Program-made: the position numbers and the translations under genes | Assembly (NCBI GenBank): GCA_028023455.1 | Contig: JAQFVV010001037.1 | Span: 1-64,000 of the forward strand | Source of the DNA: Epiperipatus broadwayi | Taxonomy: Eukaryota > Onychophora > Udeonychophora > Euonychophora > Peripatidae | Length of the DNA stretch: 64,000 bases | Direction: 5' to 3' | In this document: piece by piece, positions 1-11,849 of the stretch | Position numbering within the stretch: the stretch's first letter is position 1 | How the letters are laid out: every line of letters starts with the position of its first letter | The notes under the pieces: model-generated | Database searches by the model: none | Told to the model about the DNA's origin: nothing | The model's input: only the letters and a program-made list of their open reading frames with translations

Positions 1-2585
1 ATAACAAAGTAAGTAAATATAGAACTGAATTTTGTTGATTCTATTTGGATTGAAATATTAGGATGTCAATTGTTTTGGGCTGGTAACATATATATTTCTC
101 CCTATATTAATACAATTGAACTAAATAATGATTTGAAGCAGTTGGAAAAATATATCTTATTTATAAACACAATATTTTGATCTGTGGTAACTTTAATGCA
201 CAATATCAATGACAGCGGATGAAACAACTGAGTTATGCAATAATGAAATTAATAGAGGACAAATAATTATAGAATTCATGAATATAACTGGTGTAGTACC
301 AAAAAAAAGGCAGTTAAAAAATAATAACTGATCTATTCTAGATTTTATTTTAATTAACTTCAGTGATGTAAACGTAAAACATAGTCTTCAGTCATTATTG
401 AAGAAAGACTCTCATCATCCAGCAATTGAGTTTTTTGTTTATATCAAACATTTACCAGTAAATAAGGATATGATAGCTTCAAATAGAAATTATAAACATG
501 GTGATTATTATAATTTATATTGTGACATCAAGCATGCTAATTGGGACCAAATATATTGTTTCACAAATGTAAAAGAGGCAGAAGATCTGTTTTAAAAAGT
601 TAGGCAAAAAATTTTAAATAATAGAATACCATTGTGCTATGAATCATCTAAAAAATATCCTACTTAGTTCTCTAAGAAATTGATTTGTATTTACAAAAGG
701 AAAATTAGGCATTATAGGTTGTTTAAGAAATCAGGATCAATAATATATTATAATTAATAACTATATAAATTATAGATTATTTAAGATCGTAGAAAAAATT
801 GATTTCAAAAGATATATTGAAAAACTAGAGAACAACATAAATTGTAATTCAAATTACTTTTGGTCATTCATTAAAAAGCATTCTGGTGTAAAAAATAAAA
901 TGGTAATTGACAATGGGAATCTTACAGCTGATGATTTTACCAACTACTTCTTATCATATACAAGAAAGAATGTACTATCTAAATCTTACCCAGCCATTTT
1001 TTTAAAAAATTAATAATTTGATAGTTATTGACTCACTAAATTATAATGACATTTTATTAGCAATAAAACAGCTCACAAATAAAAAAAGTTTTGGTTATGA
1101 TTTGTTACCTGTTTTTATTCCCAAAAGATGTACTAAACCACTAACTCCAATGCTTTGTTATATCTTTAATATCTTTTTACAACAAAGTATTTTTCCAGAT
1201 TCAGAAAGAGTTGCAGAAGTTATACTAATACCAAAATTCAAATCAAATGATGTTGGTAATTATAGACCTATTTCATTATTAGGTTTAGCTGGAAAAATCT
1301 TTGAAAAATGTATGTATAATAAAATAATAACTAGATCATTATCTAAAATACAACATGGCTATATCAGGTAGATCTGTTGAGTGTAATTTGATACATATTC
1401 AAAATGGTATTGCAAATGCAATTGATAACAGGTTGTAGCTAGATGTAATTTATTTTGGTTAAACAAAGCATTTGGCCAAGTAGATCACTCCAGGTTGATT
1501 GGTAAGTTATATATTATTAGTTTTAGTCATGAGCTTCTGCAATGGTTTGTATATTTTGTCACAAATATACTTAATTTTGTTTCTTTTCGGTCTATAAAAT
1601 CATCTAAATATTTTAATAATGCTGGAGTGCCTCAAGAAAGTATACTTGGACTACTACTGCTTTGAATTTATTTGATATAGAGCAGTGTGTTGTTGACTAA
1701 TATTCTTTGCTTTGTAGATATTAAATTGTATAAAACTATTAATAATTTTGATGTTCAGAACATTTTTCAGTCTGACATTAAAAGATATTAAGATTGGTGT
1801 GTAAGGAACTATATGGAAATTAACATTGAAAAATGTTGTGTTATATTGTTTTCTAAAAAATCTTCTACAAGTATGTTTAATTATACACTAAATTCAAAAA
1901 GTATTTCAAGAAAAGAATATCATAAACATTTAGGTATTATTTTTAATAATAAATGGAACATTTAATAATAATATTCAATATATAATTGCAAACAAATTAT
2001 AAAATAGTAGATTTGATTCTCAGAAATTGTAAAATGTTTAAGAGAAATACATGTATTTATTTGTTTCATACATTGGTTTTATCTATTTTAAATTATGAAT
2101 CTTTGATCTGGAACTCTTGTAAATTAAATAATTGATTAGCACTAGGAAAATTTTATAAAAAAATTTCTAAAATATATTAAATATGGAATAATATATAATG
2201 ACAATGCTGCACTTTATAAAAGATAAATATATACTGATATGAAATATTAAAAAAAATTACATCTGGTATAATAGATGTGAGAAATTGGCAAAAACACTAT
2301 CATTTAAGATGAAAATAAAGGATATGAGATTAAATAATTTGTATAACATTCTAAAGTTTAAAAGTGAAACATTAAAAAATTCATTATTAGTAAATTACCT
2401 AGATTGTATAATAAATACTTTAGTCTTGTTAATATATTTGAAGCAAATGATATAGAACATTTAGGAATACTGTACAAAAAACTCTGCAAATGTTTTGTGA
2501 ACTGGATTAGCTGAGCATTTTCGTTTGGATGTAAAATCTGTTAAGTGTACTAAATTAAATTATTATTATCATTATCATCATCATT
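1..2585 (+). mobile_element. Decayed LINE (endonuclease + reverse transcriptase), cut by left window edge
   Basis: This is a non-LTR retrotransposon relic. Translating 20-430 in shifting frames gives an AP-type endonuclease: an IWIEILG segment, a GNIYISPY segment, a GNFNA match to the GDFN motif near 185, and a SHHPAI match to the SDH/HHP end motif near 415. An open frame at 1018-1371 (117 codons) is the start of the reverse transcriptase fingers, with the hallmark NYRPISLL followed by KIFEK and KIQHGYI. After 1371, stops and frameshifts break the palm, but GVPQ (motif B) is readable near 1625 and a degraded motif C near 1700-1740. The 3' end appears to lie in a TTATCA/ATC-rich tail near 2555-2585. 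The layout fits the Jockey/CR1/I supergroup; the exact clade is not assigned. The copy is dead and old. Confidence 0.85.
1018..1371 (+). pseudogene. Reverse transcriptase fragment of the left-edge LINE
   Basis: This is the longest intact stretch of the LINE reverse transcriptase, 117 codons. It covers the region before the fingers and reverse transcriptase block 1-2: a conserved K-S-G-x-D-L-L-P type segment around residue 25-33, V-x-L-I-P-K around residue 68, and N-Y-R-P-I-S-L-L near residue 80. It ends in a stop just after the Q-H-G-Y element, where intact relatives continue with a R-K/G-R-S-x-E motif; that motif is still readable downstream in another frame (SGRSVECN, near 1365-1390). The first Met is not a true start, because homologous sequence continues upstream. 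It is a broken internal piece of a polyprotein, not a gene. Confidence 0.85.
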
Positions 2586-3866
2586 TCATTTCTAAAAAGT
2601 TGATCATTTCTAAATAATCACATTACTTTATAATAAATACTTGTGAAAAAAAAAGAATTTAATACGTCATATATATTAAAAACAAATAAAAAGTAATAAA
2701 ATACTTTTTATGTGCAGTACCATTTGAAAGATTTGTTACTTAGGAAGTCACTTTGCTTAGTACGGTGCATCAGTTCCATTACAATTGGATAGTGGTGCGA
2801 CTTTTTTCCTTCGAAATTTTATTTCCCTTAGTTGAGACTTTGAAACAGGAACTTTAATTCACTTGCAAAATATTTTTATTGTAAAACAATAGTTCAAATT
2901 GCTTAAACTGTTATGAAATATACGATTATTGCTTAACAATCTTATGTTAGTAAATGTTTTGTAATGAGCTTGCCAATAACTTTTGACAAACTTTACAGAA
3001 CATCTGTATCCCCAGACATTTGTAATATAAGCTTATTAAATTAAGTCACGTGATATATGACTTTATTTCCTTGCAATTAATGTTAGTAAGTGAAACTAAT
3101 TAAGGAGCTTAAAAGTCAATAAATATATTTCATATGCAAATTAATTTTTAATAATATATAATGATACTTATTAAAATAAAGAAATTTTAGTCATCAATTA
3201 TTATTTTATATATATAATTACTTTTACTTAGTTTCAGATTGCAATATTTATATATTATTATTCAAACTTTGATTATATTTAAAGTTTATACTCTGTTATG
3301 TTATGATTTGAATATAAGTTATATAGTATATTGCACAAATCACTCAAGATGAATGAATATTTTTACTTATCTATTTTTTTTTAGATTATTCAATCTTTAA
3401 TCTTAATTAAATGTATTTAAAATCCGAAAATTGACTTTTAATATAATTTGGTCAAATAGCCATTAAATATTCCACTTTAGGTGAAAGTCTCTCCAACCCT
3501 CTCATTTTCTTCTCATAGTGAAACATGAAAATAAATGCATTATTCATCAGGCTTGGTAAGGATTTAATCGATTTTTTTATACTTATGGGTTTTTTCCCCA
3601 CTAATAAAGCATATTCATTCATTGATCAGTAGTGGATGATTGTAAGGATTGCCTAAGAATTAGCTATTATAATCTGGAAGAATGGTAAAATTTTACTTAT
3701 CCAGTGTTGTACATGAGTATTAATTATAACAAATATTTGGTTTAACCAACGAATAATCTATAAATAAATCAAAAAATTTATTTAAAACATTTATTTATTA
3801 CTTTTTGAATATTTGAAAGTTTAATCAAGCTACATTTCTAATTATTTTTTTATTTTTGATGTGATT
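2586..3866. other. AT-rich intergenic DNA, no gene seen
   Basis: I see no coding region or RNA gene here. A segment near 3485-3570 (CTCATAGTGAAAC... then ATTATTCATCAGGCTTGGTA) resembles one near 34340-34395 (CCATAGAAGGACAT... then ATTATTTATCAGGCTTGACA). The two may be remnants of one dispersed repeat. Confidence 0.5.
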
Positions 3867-3874
3867 GTATAGAC
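3867..3874. repeat. Target-site duplication, left copy (hAT-1)
   Basis: The 8-mer GTATAGAC directly precedes the terminal inverted repeat of the hAT element and recurs exactly at 6088-6095. An 8-bp duplication is the hAT signature. Confidence 0.85.
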
Positions 3875-6087
3875 AAGGGTTTCTCAACTTTTTTTATTTA
3901 TCAATTCTCTTAGAGTTTTTGGACAAAAATTTTCTTAATCACCCTATGAAATTTTAAATGAGAAATTAATTTATATTTACGGTCTTTATTCAATGGGATC
4001 CTAGAGCCTGTTCCATCTTAACTAGAAGTTCAAGGTTCAGTTTAATGCCAGTTAATTTAACTCTAATGTCTCTTCTTGAACATTTTCCTTTGTTAATATT
4101 GCATTTATTGAATTAAAACTACTTTCAACCATGTAAGATGTTGGAAAACATAGAAGTACTTTGGCCATTTCAGACAACATTTTTGGATATAGAAGTTTCT
4201 TATTTTTGATCCATACAATTTAGCCACTTCACCTTTTTCACATTTATACTTGTTTCTTTGTTAGATTGTAACCCAATGAATTATTATATCTTCTCTATCA
4301 GACCCACATCATGCCCAAATGGATCTAATATTCACAACTTCACTTTAAAAGAAAATAAATCTAAAAATCTATTTTTTTATTTCAGCTTTTAAGGAAACCA
4401 AATGATCTGAATAATTATTAAGATGATCCTCAGTAAGTGATTCATTAATTTCTGCTCTTTTCTACCATGAAATTGTTTTTTCATTAAACTGTTCTCAATA
4501 ATTCCAATTTTTTAATGAAGGCTTTTAATATTCATTTGCAATCTATCAACATAATTAATTTACTTTGAAGTTGAAGTGATATTTTATTTAATTTTTGAAA
4601 AATCCAAGCCATATAGTATATATTATTTCCGTGTTTACTGATCTTTGCTAAATTAGTGTTTTCTTTGTTTTCAAGAAAACTAATTATCATATAAAAAAAC
4701 TTTACAAATTTTGTTAGACAAGATTCTTTAGCAAGGCATTTGATTTCTGTATTAAAAAAACTTCTCATATTGTTTTTCATTATCAACACAAAATTTCCTG
4801 AAAAGATGGTCATATTTGCTATATGACTTTACTTTATTAATTGTTTTAGTAACTATACTGAGAGACTGATAAAGAATTAGACTAATATTTTTTATAACCA
4901 GATTATGTTGATGCTACAATGTATTGCAAGTAATTTGGGTCAGACTATCTTTAGGTGGCATATAAAATTTTTATGTCATCCAACCATGGAGATGACACCA
5001 TCTGTGGCACAAGATCTATTTTCCACTGGTACTTAAAAGTTTTTACAGCAGTAAAAATGGATGCTCCAGTACAATCAATTTCTAAAAATTTTAGAAACAT
5101 CTCTTCTTGCAATTTACAATCATCATCAAAATAACAAATGTATGCCATTAAAAGGATTTTATTGTTAGTTATTGTGGATTCTCCAATCCGAATAGAAAAT
5201 GTATTTATTTTTAGTTTGACAATTAATTTGTTCTTCAATATCAATTAGCATTTCATTGATTCATCTTCACATTCAATTATTGCTCAATGGCAAAGCTTTT
5301 AAAATGTCAGAAGATTTTGGTGAATCATGTTTGAAGTTATAGTCTCTAAAGCAGGTCATATAACAACCTCAGCAATTGTATGAGCATTCTACTTTTTGCA
5401 ATGATTTCTGCAATTTTATACCACACAATCATTTCATCATTTGTTTGTATGTTCTTAAATAAGGAATTAATAGTATTAAATTCTGTCTTAATTTTTTAAA
5501 ATATTGATTATGCTTTCCATTAAATTTACTTGGTTGCTTCATTGCGTCATTTGAAAAAGATTTATTACATAAAAGATATATAGATTGTCTTGGAGCAAAA
5601 TGACTTTCATTAAAACCATAGGTTATATATTACTGCAATATTCTGTCAACAGGTGTCATGATTGATGATGGGTTGAATAACTACAAAGAATTAAAAAATT
5701 AAGAACTTATTAGGAAGTAAATAATAAAAAAATAATTCAAAATTAAAATCCTAATAAAAGGCTATTTTTGTTTAATCCTCATAGCCCACGTCACCTTAAA
5801 AAACTTTGTGGATAAAAAAAAACAACTTCAACAAATCAACAGTAAATCAATACTAAATATCACTTAAAAAATTAAAAAGTTAACTGAAACACTTCCTTAA
5901 CTAAATAAGATAAAAAATGAACTATGTCAACCACACACCATTAAACTAGAAGCAAAAAAATTATTTGTGCAACTTTTAAAAAATAATGGGGCAGCCGCCT
6001 AGGCTCCAGTTGTAAACCCAGGAATTTTTCATCCCTTCTCCATTATCAGTCCCAAGGAGGCGATTTTGCTCCTATTGAGAATCCTTA
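3875..6087 (-). mobile_element. hAT DNA transposon (hAT-1), complete but defective
   Basis: The element is about 2.2 kb, bounded by short imperfect inverted ends: AAGGGTTTCTCAAC on the left, and the reverse complement of ATTGAGAATCCTTA on the right, about 10 of 14 matching. These follow the common hAT consensus of the CAGGGGTTCTCAAC type. A perfect 8-bp TSD, GTATAGAC, flanks it. The interior holds a minus-strand transposase of the ZBED5/SCAND3-like group with multiple stops. The preserved TSD shows that it inserted as a unit and has not been rearranged at its edges. Confidence 0.9.
4010..5625 (-). pseudogene. hAT transposase pseudogene, ZBED5/SCAND3-like
   Basis: This was a cut-and-paste transposase. 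Reading the minus strand from about 5620: a BED zinc-finger relic (LLCNKSFSNDAMKQPSK, resembling the C-x2-C part and following basic region), then AHTIAEVVI and SDILKALPLSNN near 5300-5400, the usual pre-catalytic segment. The frame at 4951-5244 carries FSIRIGEST, equivalent to the FxIQLDEST catalytic segment, with the usual first Asp position read as Gly. The frame at 4532-4813 carries the FxTEIKCLAKES equivalent of HTEVRWLSRG, followed by the leucine-rich NKISLQLQSK block. A hAT dimerisation segment (FPTSYMVESSFNSINAI) is readable near 4090-4140. Stops and frameshifts between these blocks make it non-functional. The family match is by motif order; subfamily naming is approximate. Confidence 0.85.
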
Positions 6088-6095
6088 GTATAGAC
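6088..6095. repeat. Target-site duplication, right copy (hAT-1)
   Basis: GTATAGAC, identical to 3867-3874, directly follows the right inverted end of the hAT element. Confidence 0.85.
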
Positions 6096-6663
6096 AATCT
6101 GGGAGAAAACTTTTTTTAAAAAAAATACATTCTATGTTACCTATTTTAATTATTTCCATATTATAAAAGAACATAATTTTTTTTTTTGCATAATTTTGAA
6201 ATAACTCGAATTTAAAAAAAAACAACTTTCTATATGAGTTGTTTTTCCATATAATAAAAAAAAGTCTGTTATTATCATCTAATTTTTAAAAAAATGTTTC
6301 ACCTCTTTATTTCCATTATTTTAAAAACAAAATTTCCCATTTTGGCAATATTTTTGCAAATTGGGAAATTTGCTTGTCTGCATTGTAACATTTTTGATAT
6401 TTTCTTTTGAAAGATGAAGTATCTTTTTGGTATTCATGCCTTGTTTGCATTTTGACACTAGGTTTTTTTTTAAAAAAGTGTTCCTTGCTGGTGTTGGTGT
6501 TAAAAAAACAATTTTTTTTTAAAAATTTAATTGATTAATTTATTTAAATTTATTTTATTAATTTTGCTAAAAATCAATAGATCGTTAATTATATAGTGGA
6601 TGAATATTTTTGAATTTATCTTTTGTTAATTAAATCTGAAATATTTTTCTGCAGCCTCATACA
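6096..6663. other. AT-rich stretch upstream of the Tigger pseudogene
   Basis: This stretch has long A and T runs. A small hairpin lies near 6335-6370 (AATTTCCCA ... TTGGGAAATT). It probably contains the 5' non-coding part and terminal repeat of the Tigger element, but I could not match a terminal inverted repeat with the far side. Confidence 0.4.
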
Positions 6664-8410
6664 ATGTCAAATAATTCACCTACAAAAAAGATGAGGAAAG
6701 CGAGTTCTTTGGACATTAAAATTCAAATTTTAGATCATCTTGAAACCAGAGAATGAGCAATATCTGTATGAAAGCAGTTTGGTTTACATGAAGCTACTAT
6801 AAGAACTATTGGAGATAATGACACTGCTACTAGAAAGTTGATATGTTCTGGAACAAAATTGAGTGCTAAGTCAACATTTTACACAAGAGATTGTTAAGAA
6901 GAAAATGAAAAAGCTTTAATAATGTAGATAAAAGAATTTAAAAAAAAAAAGAGTACTGGTAGATGGAAATACCATCAAACAAACAGCACTAAAAAAAAGG
7001 TACAAATAAATTAAAGAAATTGAACCAGGCACTTCATCTGAGTTAAACAAGGAATGTAAATTTTCTGCAAGTTCAGGATGGATGACAAAGTTTCTTGAAA
7101 GACATGCACTTTACAACATTAAAATAAAAGATGAAACTGCATCCAAAATGAAATAACTGCCAAATAATTTCCAAAAAAATACCTAAAATTATCAAAGGTG
7201 GAGGATATACTCCTGATCAAGATTGCAATATGTTGATGAAAATGGTTTTTTTTTTTGGAAGAGAATGCCAAGTAAACTTACAATGCAAAATCACAGAAAA
7301 CTGCTGGTGGTTTCAAAGTAGCAAAAGATCTTTTGGTATTTTGCTCCAATGCTTGAAGAGATTGCATATTGAAGCCTCTCTTTATTAATTGAGCCTAAAG
7401 ATCATGTTCAATGAAAGGTGTAGATTTGAATAAATTGCTAGTTCACAATGGCAAATAAAAAGGATTGAGTCACCACTGAAATGTTTTATTCCAGAAGTTA
7501 AATAATATATAAATGCCAGAAGGTCTAGAATTTAATGTTTTATTGGTTCTAGATAATGCCCACAGTCATCCATTCTGGGAACATTCAATTTTACAGTTTT
7601 GTTTTCTACTACCTAATACCATGTCCTTGATTCAACAAATTAGAGCAAGAAATTATTTCAACATTTAAAACTTAAATAAAATGAACATTTCAATACATTT
7701 TGGACAAAATGAATGATAAAACATTGTGTCATAGATGTGTGGAAGAAATTTTCAATTCTGCATTGTATGAATCAAGTTGAATTATCATTACCTGAATTAA
7801 TATCTTCAACTTTGAATGAATATTCGAAAGCTATTTGGTCAGAATGTGTGAAAAGATCCTGTTGTCTCTAATATGACTTAATTTTCCAACATCATAATAA
7901 TGGTCCATTTTCATTAGCAGGAAAGAGTTCAGTGACATGCCACCTGAAGATATTGATGAATTGTTAGTTGATAAAGCTTTAAGACAGAAAGAAATTATAG
8001 CGATTGTTTTTAAAACTCCCAATCCTAAAGAAGACAGTGATAATAAAGATGATGATCTAGTCTTAAATGTTAATTTAATTAAGGGAGGTTTTGATCTGGC
8101 TAACTGATTAAGTAATCATTTTGTCAAGTATGATTCTAATGAGAAACAAGATTAAAAGATTCAACGAGATCTAAATTACTAATGCTATCTTATAGAGAAC
8201 TATATAAAGATATAGCCACTATACAAACCCATCCATTAATTAGATATTTTTTTCATAAAAATGTAACATCAGCATCACAGAATATTACTGGTAATGTTGT
8301 TCAGAGAAAACTTCATCAATGGAAGAAGAATACAATAACCAAAGCATTGTTAGTGATAATAGCGATGTTGCATGTTTTAGTGGATAGCAATGGTATTCCA
8401 ATCATATGAA
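6664..8410 (+). pseudogene. Tigger/pogo-type transposase pseudogene
   Basis: This was a Tc1/mariner-superfamily transposase with CENP-B-like DNA binding. The likely start ATG at 6664 opens MSNNSPTKKMRKASSL, followed by DIKIQILDHLE and KQFGLHEATIRTI, the first helix-turn-helix (CENP-B/psq type). A second, Tc5-type binding region is readable at 6940-7150. The DDE region follows: NVDENGFFFWKRMPSK near 7225-7275 (first Asp), then GGFKVAKDLLVF, and LLVLDNAHSHPF with LLPNTMSLIQQ near 7535-7640 (second Asp and the PPNTTSLIQP-like block). An acidic C-terminal tail (about 7925-8110) is followed by SASQNITGNVV, typical of the Tigger carboxy end. The first in-frame stop comes after about 30 codons and there are several frameshifts. 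Terminal inverted repeats and the TA target site were not identified. Confidence 0.85.
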
Positions 8411-10490
8411 AATAAATGCATTTATTGTTAGAAAGTCACAGTGAATAAAATCTTGATATGTATAACTTAAGTTACAAATTTTGCCTAATTTCATGTTCAT
8501 TGATTCCTCATATTTCAATTGAAATTTATGTGTCTATAATTCATTTTTATTTATGTGCAATGTTTATGAAGTAACATTTGATAGCATACAGAAAATATAA
8601 TATTCCAATGAAATTTTTGATGTAATTTATTTATTTTCATTGATTTGTGACAACTGGAACCAATCTCTTATTTTCCATTTGTACAACATATTTTTTATAT
8701 GAATTTTTTTACACGTAATTTTCGGGAGTCAATCTCCTGTGTAAAAAGAGAATTAGTTGTCGTTCATTGCTTGATAGGTCATGTGACACTTACGAACTAG
8801 AAATCACATATTTTAACTTTGATAGAGGATCTTTTAGCTCTTGATTTTGCCATTTGATCACTGTATTAATGTCAGATCATTTTTTGTTTAAAATATATAA
8901 GTGTTTGTTTTTGATGGATTTGTATAATTTAAGTGGTTATTTTAACAGAAATGAATTATGTAAGTCATTATAAATATGTATTCAATAGACATATTCATGC
9001 ATGCATATATTGTCATTCTTCTAAAAATGATCATTGATCTTTTATTAAAATTACATTTGCTTGTTGGTATACATTCATAAATTTTTATGCAATAATATAA
9101 AGTCTTATATCACTTAGTATGTGCAAACAGCTTCAATTATGCACATATGCATTTGTATTTACAAATTAGTGTTAGTTTTTATCAACTAATTTTTGATTAT
9201 CTCTCACATTTAATGTTCATTTATTTGATTTAAGACATTAATATAGTAGAAGTTAATAATGGAAAGTTTAGCTAATATAAATTATATGTATGAGGAACAT
9301 TTGTTCCAACTTTATCTCTACATATTTTATATCTCTGTGCACTTGAATGAGTATGGAATATATTAATTTTAATAAGATACTTTTGTTTATTTCTTTTTAA
9401 TAATCAATAATATAAAGTTTTCTAAATTTAAACAGCAATAAAATAAAATCATATTCAAAATTTAAACTTTACTTATAATTTGCAATATTTCCTCCAGAAA
9501 ATTAGAAGTCTTTTTTCTTTAAAGTTAATAATAGTTAATGATAACATTTTTATATAAGAAGTCATTAATTATAGTCAAAAATTTGGTTATCCTAATTATC
9601 TGAAACAAGATAGAAGACTCTCTCAAACTTTTATGACAGTGATTCATTGCATTATATATATTGCATTTGCATCGTAATGATGTAAAGGTGCAGCGTTTTA
9701 CAGCGTTGTGTTAGAAGTCTAAATGAGGAAGGTGAAAATTAATAGCTAATTATTCTCAAAATAGTTCGAATATTAATATTGAATCATGATGCTCTACTAT
9801 TCAACTTAATCTTTGGACAAAAGACTTAATACATGTGTAATATGATCCAATGCAGTTTAAATTGAATCAGAGTCAATACAGATTAAATTGAATCAGAGAT
9901 GCCATGAAAACTTATTGACTATTATTAATTATTAGATTAAATAAATCAAAACCAAACCATATCTCTGTCCTGATTTAATATAATTTGATTAACATTTGAA
10001 TACACATAGAAAAATAAACTACAAAAAAAAACAAAAAAATATAAATTATTTAATGTGTTATGGCACTTTCACTTTTAATTCAATTTTCTTCCTTTTAAAA
10101 GTAAAATATTGTAATTCATTTTTAAAGTGATTTTACTGGACTGGGTTAAATGTTAGAATTTTGAGAAATTGGAAATTGCATTGGAAATTTATAAGCAATA
10201 GTAGTCAGACAGAAAATTTTACCTTTTTTTTTAGTATGCAAAAGGCAGATCTTGGGTGAAGCAGAAAGTTAAAAACTTCTAATAACTATGTTAACAAATG
10301 TAAATATTTTCCTATGTTCAATTGTATGTTATAGATAGATTTGAAAGTGCAAACAAAAGTATATTGTTTTAAAACTATGGAATTTGTCATATTTTATTTA
10401 ATAGGATTCAATAACTATATAATTTTTGATAATTTTATAATTATGCAAGAAAGATATTTTTAAATTTTGAAGTAATAGTTTTTTTATATC
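8411..10490. other. AT-rich intergenic DNA, no gene seen
   Basis: I recognise no gene. The first few hundred bases probably include the 3' end of the Tigger element. A short tandem repeat with a unit of about 25 bp sits at about 9852-9902, where TTAAATTGAATCAGAG occurs twice. Confidence 0.45.
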
Positions 10491-11411
10491 CAATATTTAT
10501 TTTGCCTTTTCTCAAAAAACATCAAAATATCTCTGCAACCAATAATATTAGACTCATATCAATGACACCAATAGAAATCAAACTACTGAATTCAACACTT
10601 GAGGTTAGGATTGAGCCATTGCTTCCATTACTATCTATAACTCAATTTGCAAAGAAAGGCTATCCACAAACCAGGCAGCATTCTTATTCAAAACCACAAT
10701 AGAATTAGTTAAGAGGGGAAAAGGTCTGTTGATTGTCCAGCTGGAAATTAAGACTGCCTTTAATCAAGTCTCTAAAAGTCATCTTATTAATGTATGAACC
10801 AATACAAAATACCTACCTCAATTTTCTATATAATAATGGATCTCCTGAATCATGAAATTCACATCATGCTAAATCGAAAATCTTCTCTTAGTTTTCCCCT
10901 TATTTCTGAGCACCACATGGTTTTTTTCTCAGGGCTCTTCTATTTATAATTTATGTCAATACACTCATTAAAGAGATTGAAACCAATTGTCCAGTATCTT
11001 TGTACAATCTGTCAATACAAACATTTCAGTTAAAGCTTACATGAATGACATATTTGTATTTCTATCAACTCTTATTGGAATTCTTTCAAAATTTACCCAG
11101 GAATATACTTCAAATTTAACATTGACAAATCATATACTTTTATATATACCAGTAAAATTCAAAAGCAATACTTCAAATAAAATCCATGCTCCTTTCTTGG
11201 TTTTTCCTTTTATCTTAACTATTTATCTATGCAAAACTAGATAGAAAAATTATTTATTGATAAAATAGAAATGTATTAAATCACTTTCTAAATCTTATCT
11301 CTCACTTTACTCTAGAACCTTACTTTTTTATCTACTTCTTAGAAATCTTCTTAGGGGGCATTTCACTTAAATGGGTTAGGCCTCCACTATATAAACACAT
11401 TCTGAACTCAA
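10490..11411 (+). pseudogene. Older plus-strand LINE, reverse transcriptase relic (5' side of the interrupted copy)
   Basis: Reading through shifted frames gives ordered reverse transcriptase motifs: NIRLISMTP near 10545 (block 1-2), LEIKTAFNQVSKSHLI near 10745-10790 (motif A, with the usual Asp-Ile-x-x-Ala-Phe-Asp degraded), VKAYMNDIFVF near 11025-11055 (motif C, with Asn replacing the first catalytic Asp) and FHLNGLGLHYIN near 11360-11395 (the thumb-side GGLGL block). The wording of these blocks closely follows that of the minus-strand LINE at 11.4-16.9 kb (NIRPISMTP, AYMDDV, KLNGLALHSI), so it is a relative or older member of the same family. It stops at the 16-bp TSD of the inserted LINE. 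Confidence 0.8.
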
Positions 11412-11427
11412 AAGACCATCAATCTTA
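11412..11427. repeat. Target-site duplication, left copy (full-length LINE)
   Basis: The 16-mer AAGACCATCAATCTTA recurs perfectly at 16897-16912, immediately outside the two ends of the 5.47-kb minus-strand LINE. Length and position fit target-primed reverse transcription. Confidence 0.85.
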
Positions 11428-11849
11428 GTTTCAATAATAATTTTATTATTTCTAACCATACAATTGGGGTTTACATTGTTGTTCTAACTATCTTGTTATT
11501 TCCATTTGGGTTCTGATGAATCTATGTTGTGCAATATGGTTTGAACATTAGATCTTTCTCATATTTGTTATCTGATTGTTAGCCTCCCCCCCTTCTCTTT
11601 TTGCCTTGTTGTTAGTTTGGCATATTGTATAATGTCCAAGTGTCCTCAAATGTTTTTGACGATGCCAGGAGTTGGTCTCTCTTCTGGATTTTAATCATTG
11701 TTTTGGAAAAAACCTGTTTTATAGTAGGTTGTGAGTGTTCCATGATTAGTTTACAATGTGTAACCCATATGGCATATTTCAAAAATATTGAGAGACATAT
11801 TATTGCATAGGTTTTAGTATTGATACTATCTTTCAGAGATGAGATCAGT

